From: Floccularia luteovirens
Lineage: Eukaryota > Basidiomycota > Agaricomycetes > Agaricales > Squamanitaceae
Direction of reading: 5' to 3'
Assembly: GCA_009739215.1 (NCBI GenBank)
Contig: VSJF01000001.1
Span: 1,302,001-1,366,000 of the forward strand
Length of the DNA: 64,000 nucleotides
Shown here: one piece after another, positions 55,537-64,000 of the stretch
How the letters are laid out: the number at the start of each line of letters is the position of its first letter
Numbering within the stretch: position 1 is the first letter of the stretch
Program-made: the position numbers and the translations under genes
Notes under the pieces: generated by a model
Databases searched by the model: none
The model's input: only the letters and a program-made list of their open reading frames with translations
Told to the model about the DNA's origin: nothing

Positions 55537-58500
55537 TCATCTCCATACACTGCCACTACTACTTGTTGCTGTTGTGCCCGTCATTTGCCGTACAAGAAAC
55601 ATTCCTCTACCTTCGTCAATACTCTTGTTATTTCGCATTCCTATCACACTTTTCGGGCGCGGTCTAGGTACTGCACCATTATTACTCGTCCCCATCTGTT
55701 TTGTTGGACTGATACTTCGTGTTGGGCTAAGCCCGCCCCCAGTTAGCTGTCTTAGAAGTGAGGGGTCTCCACCACTTCCGAAACCAGTAAACTGTTTCGC
55801 AATAGTAGTTGTTCCGGTTACTTGTTGAGAAACTTTAATTGATCCAGTGTGCGAGGGTACTAAAGGTGTACGAGTAGGTGACGCTTGTGGGGACCCTCCA
55901 ACTCCCAATAAGAGCTAGAATGTGTCAAAATAATTCACGAAACAAGGGATTGCTAGAAGACATACCAAACACTCTCGGCACCAAACGCCTCCTTCCCCGT
56001 CACTTTTTGCCGCGCTATCCAGCTTCTTTCCACAACCGGGCTTATCCTTCTTCTCCTCCCGGCCCCTAAGAAATGAGAAGCCTTTGGGTGTCTCTTTTTT
56101 CCCACCACAGACTAAGCACGATGCATGCCAACGTGTTCCTTGTGGGCCAGGGACTACTCCTCGTTCCATAGGCGAAACAGCTTTATGGCACCCCGGACAA
56201 GTCGTTCGACTTCCAAACCGAGGAAAAGGTGCATTAATCGGAATCGAAGGCTGCTCATATCTGCTGGAAGTTACACTTGGTGACTGCATCCTTTCAGGAG
56301 ATGATGGAGGGATGGTAGTTGTTTGTGTCAACACAGAGGATGTTGCTGTGTTAGAATACGAAGACTTCATGGAACTGGAGCTTGGGGTCTTGCGGATTTG
56401 ATACCTTTCTTTTGGGGCACACTTCACATTCTTCTATGAGTTAAGTGGGGAAAAAAATCATTAGGCGCTCACTTCGATGTGACATGCATTCCCGTTGGCT
56501 TTCACAAATACAGCTCTGCCCTTCTCTGCCTCTCTAAACTTCCCATCGCAAATTGCACACGTGAAGCAGTCATTATGGTATGTTTTAGGGGACGATCCGT
56601 TCTCTCCCGGAATTGTGACATATTTTCCTCCTTCTGTAACGGTGAAAAGGGGACCTTCGCATTTTGCACATCTAGAAGAGGAAGTCACCGTATCAGAGGG
56701 GGGCGAACCGTTACCCCCCGCTTGCGATTTTAGAGCTGGAGATTTAAAAGGTGAAGGGGTCGGTCGCGACTTGTTGTCAGAAGGTGTACCAACTGGGGTT
56801 GACTTGTGGCTTTTATAATTTGGGGTCCCATTAGGGGTACCAAGTTGACTAGCCGTCTCTTCGGTGATAACATCCTCGGGTGGATCAAACATATCCTTCC
56901 TAGTATATCTCGACCCGTACCCCCGCCCGAACATTTTAGAAACACCGAATATATCTGCTTCTTCGTCAGTCCTTGGGGGTGAATCGCATCCAGAAGCGGA
57001 GGATTGTGTCATTGAATCTGAACAGTCTGACATCAAATCAGGGGTGGAAGGTATCATGGGACTGAAGTTGATAAGAGATTCTATAGGCTGGAATGTGGAG
57101 TTTCGCCGACTTCTGCTTCCACTGGGTGAAATCGAAGGCTGAGACACCCGAGTTATGTTCTTGGGAGAACCACTAGGCGATTTCGAAACGTTACTTAGGA
57201 GTCTTTGCTTCATCTCTTCGATGGCTTCTTGGGTAGGTGCAGGACTCCCTGTTTTGTTCTGTCGAACAGGGCTCGGACTTCCAGACCCACGATTAGGTGT
57301 CTTTCTCAACGCATAATCGACTTGTTCGAGTTCGGGACTTCTTAAACGTTCATATCGACGAACAGGACTTTGTTCTTCTGTACTAGCTCTGGGGGACCCC
57401 CCGGACCAGACATCTGTACTTTTCGCCCGATCGTACTGACGGTCCATCGAGGGGCTCGTGGCGGAGCTTGCGCCCGAGGTTGAATACCGAGAACCGATAT
57501 TTTTACCAATCATACTCAGGCGCTGGCTCAGCTCCTCCAATGCAGGGCTACCCTCGCGGCTCTTTGTAATACCTAACCGTTGCTCTAGTTCTTCAATTGC
57601 TGGACTGGCCTCTCTGCTCATAGGCCCTTTCGGATTTGAGTTCATACCTCCCAAGTTGTTGATATGGTCGATCCTCGGGCTGTTCGGATTACTAGCCCAA
57701 CTTTTCTTAGGTGTGCTTGGACCGCGTTTCAGACAGTTGTCAAAACAATCAGAGCAAGATGGTCGACCTAGCAAATCAACCATAGGAGAATCGCCAATAT
57801 TCTTAAAGCAACCCTCGCAAGTAAAGCAACGTTTATGCCAGAGCTTTCCTGCGGTGTGGACAAAGCCACCTTCGGACTTTAATGTCGTAACAGGCTTGCC
57901 ACAGGAGTAACATGGTCCCTTGGAGCCACCATTTTCAGTGAAACACGTCTTGCACAAGTAACGCTCGCTATCGGATGGATGGGAGGGATCTGGGTATATA
58001 GTCGCATCTGGAGGAAACGGTACGGCACATATAGCACAAGAATGCGTTGTCAGCGTTTCTTTGGGTTGAAGCACTGAACCATAAACTTTGGAAAGTGTCG
58101 AATCGTAGGGAGTTAGTGAGGGGAGAATATCAGCTTCTGGATCAGGAAGAGTTGAATGTTTGAGAGGGGATGGAGGGCGCATGTTCTGAGAAGTGGTGCA
58201 GGCTATATAATCGTGCACTCGAGAGGTCAGCGTTGGTGATGACGATACATTTGGGGTGGAAACTGGGCGAGGAAAGCGTTTTGTTGGACTAGTCTGCAGC
58301 CCGGTTCTTTGAGAAGTGATTGAAGGAGAGTCTGACGTCGAAGGAACGGAAGCAGGAGTTGTTCGGACAGGTGATACTGATCTCGAACGGGAAACATAAG
58401 TATTAGACCACTTGTCCTGAGGTGAATCTTTGGGGCGCAATTGATCCCAAGAAACTACTGGAGCTACATAGCAAAAACCTATGAGCACGCAGTGATTGAC

Positions 58501-58588
58501 TCGGAGACATCTACATACCAACTGAAGCTCCACCACATTGACAACGTGCTCCAGCAACAATTTCACCACATCTACGACAAAAGCCCAT
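55537..58588 (-). CDS. LIM zinc-finger protein
   Basis: Starts MGFCRRCGEIVAGARCQCGG with a small C-x2-C ... C-x-C knuckle, split by an intron after GASV. A long Ser/Pro region follows. The first LIM-type unit reads SCAICAVPFPPDATIYPD to YLCKTCF, GPCYSCGKPVTTLKSEGGFV, HKRCFTCEGCFKNIGDSPMV and GRPSCSDCFDNC. A disordered stretch with repeated ELEQRLG/ELSQRLS segments comes next. A second unit is SSRCAKCEGPLFTVTEGGKY, YHNDCFTCAICDGKFREAEK, NACHIE, continuing into KCAPKERYQ after a short intron. A third is TTCPGCHKAVSPMERGVVPG, WHASCLVCGGKK, GVWCRECL. LIM proteins of this kind (paxillin/Pxl1 or Rga-like) act at actin and cell-polarity sites; that role is inferred. The tail is Gly/Thr/Ser-rich. Confidence 0.85.
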
Positions 58589-58855
58589 AGATTTACTTGG
58601 TCCAGCAAAGAATGAATGTGTTATGTGTAAAGTAGTACAATTCAAGTTCAAGTTGCTCTTACTGCACCTCAAATTCAACAATCACGTGATCGCGATTTAA
58701 CCCTGCATGCGACCATTGCCAATGGCCATCCCTGCAAACGGTTCCTCATCCGGTTTGCTCACAAAATAAATTCTGTTTAACGACGAATTTGACAGATAGT
58801 TCCATCCGTAATTTGTTATAGATTTAGACCCTGATATATAACCAAAAAATACCAC

Positions 58856-61119
58856 TCATAACTTGGATCGCTCAATGGGTTGCCAGTCGACACGCTCAAT
58901 CTATAGACAAGCAACAATAAGATACTGTCACAAAGTTGTAAAGCAAGGCGACTTGCCATCTTAGGGTGTATATCAGAAATTCTTGCTGTGCCAGTTAGCC
59001 TCATGGCTGTAATGATTTCTCTCTGAAGAATTTCTACAATTTTTGCCACGCCCGCAACCCCGTAAGCCTATATATATGTCTTCAGTTCAGGTGTCATACT
59101 TGATGACTGATTTTTCTTACACTTTGTGCATATAAGAATGCACGACCTAAACCAACCCCTCGTGCACCAAGACAAAGTGCTTTCAGCACATCTGGAATAT
59201 CGAGTAGTTATAACACACCGCCAACATTTAAGTATATTACAAACCAGTTCCCCGTCGAATACCACCTGTCACAGTCGCTTGCATCAGATCTGTGGGGTTT
59301 ATGGTGTGCAGCACTTACCATCAATGTAGACTGAGATACATAATGAAGATTAGAGACAATCCTGTATTGCTTGACAAGAATTTACGAACCTTCTGTACGT
59401 TCGAACACGTCGGGTCTTTGTTGACGGAGCTTGTACAGTACTTCCATTGGTGGGAGGGAGCTAATGGTAGCTTAGGATTTATACCTGTCTGATGAATTGA
59501 GTAATACCCACTATTCCAATTGGCGGCCTAGATAGTTTTAATAATTCATTCAACCGGACGTAGGAGGACAACTTACCACCATGATTTGAGATAAGGATTC
59601 CATCCACACCCGCGTCTGCAGCCAAGACAGCATCCTAAGTACAAGATCTGAGCATGACCTGATGACAAAAATGGTTTAAGCATCATACCTCAACGCACTG
59701 TATACCTTTAATAAGTGTTAGATGGATTATATATTGGAAGTGAAATTGTCTCTACTTGCCTTTGATCGCGATTGGTAGCTTTGTTATACTACGCAGCCAG
59801 GGGATTGTCTGAAAATACCCAGTTTAACAAATACCAGGGAAGCTATCTCTGAACTGACCCTTTCCCAAGTCATGTCACGGTCATCGTTGGCAATTAGTGC
59901 TCCAGCTGTCCCAAAAATATTTGACTCCCCGCCAGCCGGCTCATTTTCATCCCAAAATGTTGGTGATCCCCGTTCCTCATCTTCTAGTATCCAAGGACTA
60001 CGAATGTCACGTTCCCGATTTCCAGCCACGATGGCGTCAACAGTCAAAAATATGGCTTTGTATCCCAAACGTTCTACGTCGCGCACTCTTTTCTCAGCCA
60101 TAGCATCATCACGGTGCTTATATAGTTGGAAGAAAAGTATTTGAGATGGATGGGCTGCTTCTACGATATCTGCCGGAGACAGTGATGCATTAGACGATAC
60201 CATTTGAATGAGAGAAGGTCCCAGTCCTTTGGTTATATTGGTTTCACCTAATCCGACGCATGATTCAGATTTAACAATTGCGTAAGTAATTGGTATACCT
60301 TGTGGATGCCCCAGTTTTGCAAGTGCGGCCCCACTCACAAACACAGGTATCGATGAAGGGAAACCAAGAATGGTCGTTGAAGGGTCGCATCTGGACACTG
60401 GACGCATGACTCGCGCATGGAAGAAAAACCGAGAAAATGCGCGCGCATTTTCCATATTTGCTGGATTACATTTGATGATTAGCAGTTGTCCAAGAGTGTC
60501 TAAAACAAGGAAACAAGTACTGATTTCGTCATCCGCCGCAGAGGAATAGTATGAAAATGCCTTGTGTGACAATGTCTGCTTTGCGACGTACTGCGGGGTG
60601 ATGATGAAGATATGTAAGCAAAAAGATTCACATGTACGAACCTCCATTTCCGATAGACTTAATATCCTGTTCAAAGGTGGACGTCTTTTCTGTGCCTGCT
60701 CAACTCGTATTTCATCCTTTGTTTTAACTCTACTTTCCAGCTCTTGGGTAATAGTCTGAATGGATTCGGCGTTAAGCGGTCCTAGGTGCTTAGAAGCAGG
60801 CAGATTGTTTTCGAGAGCATTTGGGGGATGTATAGGGGTGTAAGCAAGGGTGGCATCGCGTCCAGCATACTGGAGTATAACCTTGGAACCACCTGGGTGT
60901 TCCTATTGAAATCGGTGGTTTTATATACAAAATTGATGGAGTGAATGAATGTAGAGTTTACCGATAAAAAGTCCGTAACGTCGTATACGTGGTCTTGGAT
61001 GATGACCCAACACGATCTGAGTGCGTCATTTGATCAGAGTGACCCTGAGATTTAAAGAAAACTGAGGTATACTGTGGTGAATTGTGTTGGGCGACTTGCT
61101 CAAGCGACCAGATAGGCAT
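58856..61119 (-). CDS. Cytochrome b2-like FMN 2-hydroxyacid dehydrogenase ending in SKL
   Basis: Starts [20 protein letters not shown] and goes directly into a cytochrome b5 domain ([20 protein letters not shown], with the haem-binding HPGG). The FMN barrel follows: [100 protein letters not shown] (catalytic His), [20 protein letters not shown] and [13 protein letters not shown]. Family members oxidise L-lactate or related L-2-hydroxyacids. There is no mitochondrial presequence, and the spliced C-terminus is [11 protein letters not shown], a canonical PTS1. The last intron (58901-58956) has a GC donor (GCAAGT). More than ten introns are present, including one that frames a 21-nt exon at 59245-59265. 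Phases I traced agree. Confidence 0.9.
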
Positions 61120-61756
61120 GGTGGATGGGTGTGGATGAGATGGGGGAAAGGAGGAAAGGGCCTGGGGCTAGGATTTAATATGCGATCACGCTGGTTAGCA
61201 TCGTGTCCTATCAGGGATTCACAAAATTACTTCTTTATAACTATCCTTGGTCTCACAAATTTCATTGTGGTCATTGGCGGGTACCTCCGGACCGCTAATT
61301 ATCCCCATTCTTACCGGGTCCACGATGTCAGGAAGTCATGTCGTAGTCATCATTGATCATGATATACCTAGCCTGAGATAGTTTTAACTACTACCAACAC
61401 TAGTAAAAGTTGGAAATATTTGAAAAAAGAAATGTTCATCCCTGTGGTCCCTGTGGAAGCGAGGCGTTGTGGCGGTGTGATGACAGGTCCAAACGGGGCC
61501 TAGAAATTGACAACAAACTTAGTTTAGTATTACCTTACCAAATCCAAGCGTACGAGCAAAGACAAGCATTAGTATATTACTCACAACATATCTCGTAAAT
61601 GTACTTTTTATGTTTTCCATTATAACAAGCCACGTGATATCGCGTTGTTTGTATGTGTTAGAGATGAACCGCGCACCACCCATGCGGCCCCCAATTGCCA
61701 AACAATAAGTTCCACAATTATTCTGTCAACCATTATCATCGCTTCAACACACAATT
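61120..61756. promoter_or_regulatory. Shared intergenic region of the b2-like and SAP-domain genes
   Basis: About 637 bp between divergent start codons. Small open frames occur but lack motifs or splice support. Promoter content inferred from layout. Confidence 0.4.
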
Positions 61757-64000
61757 ATGGCTCGCTTTCCGAGCAGGAAATCTTTGGAGGCAATGAAGCG
61801 CGCAGACTTACAGAGGTTATGCAAGGTATCTATCTCTGCAGCCATACCTCATCCCCGTTTTAATCTAATCTTCATTATTCAACCAGGACTATGGCGTCAA
61901 GGCCAATCTCAAATCAGAGGCGTTGATTGACTTACTTCTCGATACACAGTATGTATACTAGTCCAATCTTTTGTTCCGCTAGTGACCTTCATCCTTAAGG
62001 ACTGCGCCGCCTCCGCCTCAGCAAACTCGCAGGTCTGTCTCAACAAGGCAATCAAGCCAGGCCGGACCTAGTCGAGTTAGCTCAGTAGTAATACATGACA
62101 CAGATGAAGAGAATGAAGTTGAGGATGTGAGCCTGCAGACAGAAGAGAAGGACAACACACCTGCCGACAGCTGTGTTGAAATCCGAGAGCCGTCCCCTCC
62201 AGCTGTCCCTCCGCCCCGTACAAGAAAGGCCAAAGATTTACAAGTAAAGCTCGGAGTTGGCAAACCAGTAGTTGCTGGAGGTAGGGGTCCCCGAGCAGTG
62301 ACAAAATCCATGAGTGTTTCAAGGAGTAGACGAGGGAAAACAAGCAAAACACTAAAGCCGACTGAAGCTACTATAGTAGAAGGTACGTTATTTCCTTATG
62401 CTGAAAAATAGTAACATAACCTCCTGGATCCAGAACCTGAACCAGCTGTGGATAGTATTTCAGGTCAGTTGTACTTATGGGCTAGCTTTATTCCCGTTGC
62501 CAACGTGTGTAAATTAGTCGAGAACCACCCCCACGACCTGTCTGACCATCAAGATGAGAAACCAGAGCCGGAACACCAAAATCCCTCCTCTCCGCACCCG
62601 AAGCTACCAGAAACGGATGTCGAAAAACGTATTACGGAAGCGGTAGGTAAAAAAGATGTTCAAGATTAATCATATCTTAATCATGTATTCAGATACGACC
62701 ACTATCTGACCAAATCACGATTCTGCACTCTGACTTCGAACAGAATAGAAAACTTCACATCGAATTAGCGCAACTGAGGGATAGAGTAGCGACGCTGGAT
62801 AGTCTACAACAAACTGTCGATACCCTTGCAAAAGAGCTTAAAGAACTTCGGGATGCGCTCGCAACTAACAACTTGTCTGCTGAGGTTAAAGAACTTAGAG
62901 ACAGCATGACCAATTCACGTATTCGTAATCCTTCAACACCACCAAGACCAACAACCCCCACTTTACCAAAAGCACCAGGGTTTAGGTGAGTCATTTCCAT
63001 GCAAATATCGGTTACTTTCTAATCACTTAGTATGGGGTAGTGGTTTGGGTTTCCCTTCCGCCATGCGGGGTCAGACAGCTCGGGGGGCTGACCCTCCTAC
63101 CGCACAACACGCGGGCGTAGCACCTAATGGTGCTAAAGCCTCTCACCCTGGTGTTGCACCAAGTATGCTTGGAAAGCGTCATCGTGATTCTACACCAAGT
63201 ACCACTACAAATGAACTGGAAGCAGAGATCGGGGATGCGCTAGAGATCAAAGCTTCAAAGGAAGATATTCAACCAACCAGAAAACGTGCAAAGACGTCTG
63301 ATCATGGTACAAGGGGTAGTGATACACATTCACTACAGTTGGCAGAAGATATGGGAGAAATAGAGGAACAGACATTTGCACCCCGTGGACCTAGTTTCAC
63401 CGTTTTCCAAGGGCCGGATGAACATTCCGAAGCTTATGTTGACCCACCCCCACCAACAAATCGTCTCCCTGACTACTTCGCTCCCAATTCACCCTCTTCT
63501 GGTGCAAATTCCAATGCAAGAACTGGTCCCGCAACCAGTTCTGCAACAGCTCCTGAAAATCAACACCCTTTCAGTTTTTCCTTCCTTCCTCTATCATCAA
63601 CATCTGCTAGCAGTATGTTCATGCCTAGCTTTCCTTATCCAGAACCACCCCAATCTCCTTCACCAGCGGACACAAGTGTGAAAGGATTTATGGACCAAGG
63701 TCACGAAAGGATATTTAAGTCATTTGGACTGCCATCTCCTATTCGCCCCACCCGACAAAGTGGCGCACCATCCTCGTCGGTTACCGCCCAATCAGACAGC
63801 CGATCCGAATTTGTGAACCCTGCGGCATTGACGCGTGGTGTGTCATCAGGCAAACAGAAGGAATCCTCGAGTAGTGATGTGACCTCAAGAGAATTATCAC
63901 CAGTTGACCAGCCATCTTCATCAGACCCTAGTATCCAAACTCTATCTGATTCGATACCTATCAAACGTACGATGTATGGGACTGAATTGGATGGGGACTC
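61757..64000 (+). CDS. SAP-domain protein, 3' end beyond the window
   Basis: Starts MARFPSRKSLEAMKRADLQR and continues LCKDYGVKANLKSEALIDLL: a SAP motif, which binds AT-rich DNA or scaffold-attachment regions in chromatin and RNA proteins. The first exon is 61757-61825; introns then follow at about 61826-61886, 61950-62000, 62382-62433, 62464-62518 and 62645-62692. The intron beginning near 62986 must use the acceptor ending GGGGTAG (about 63041), because the earlier one meets a stop. The middle has a coiled coil (LHIELAQLRDRVATLDSLQQ, TVDTLAKELKELRDALATNN). The remainder is Ser/Pro-rich with basic patches (TRKRAKTSD). The reading frame is still open at base 64000. A nuclear role is likely; nothing more specific can be said. 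Confidence 0.8.

Noticed and set aside
1..64000. tRNA, rRNA, CRISPR, transposon or biosynthetic cluster
   Set aside because: I scanned by eye for T-arm-like sequence, long repeats, terminal inverted repeats and enzyme clustering and saw nothing convincing. A tRNAscan or repeat search could still find something small.

Overview
This looks like a gene-dense stretch of a nuclear genome from a filamentous fungus, most probably an Agaricomycete (Basidiomycota). The grounds are very short GT-AG introns (mostly 45-62 nt) that break almost every gene, tight spacing between genes, and residue patterns that resemble basidiomycete orthologues as I remember them (NOP7, MMM1, RPB8, SWI1, Rap1-like and others). 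I built the gene models by hand from splice signals, reading phase and family motifs. No database was searched and there is no transcript support. I recognised no tRNA, rRNA, CRISPR array or transposon.

Layout. 1-10.3 kb: 3' part of an RNA-dependent RNA polymerase (RNA silencing), a hidden six-exon SmD2 gene (spliceosome), NOP7/Pescadillo (ribosome assembly) and a Sec7-PH Arf-GEF. 10.6-17.7 kb: an unknown protein, RPB8 (RNA polymerases I-III), MMM1 (ER-mitochondria tether), a tubulin-tyrosine-ligase-like ATP-grasp enzyme and a CDK11-type kinase. 17.9-26.4 kb: a Rap1-like BRCT/Myb protein, a mitochondrial D-2-hydroxyglutarate/D-lactate dehydrogenase and a large CNH-like plus GYF protein. 26.7-32.9 kb: an acyl-CoA synthetase ending in AKL, a Rab5 GTPase and an arrestin-like adaptor. 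33-41.4 kb: SWI1/ARID, a DUF1764 protein, cyclin H, a secreted GPI-type protein and adenylate kinase 6. 42-55 kb: a multi-pass membrane protein, RPC5/RPC37, a helical orphan, two disordered orphans, a J-domain protein and another membrane protein. 55.5-64 kb: a LIM protein, a cytochrome b2-like hydroxyacid dehydrogenase ending in SKL, and a SAP-domain protein cut by the window end.

The genes are mainly housekeeping: transcription (RPB8, RPC5, cyclin H, CDK11, SWI1), RNA processing and ribosome assembly (SmD2, NOP7, AK6), membrane traffic (Arf-GEF, Rab5, arrestin) and organelle metabolism. I see no dedicated biosynthetic or defence cluster. Many neighbours are divergent pairs that share 150-640 bp intergenic regions. 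The most unusual signals are at gene-structure level: exons of 4, 5, 20 and 21 nt, two GC-AG introns, two enzymes with C-terminal peroxisomal signals, and several places where conserved protein segments are joined only if one base is skipped.
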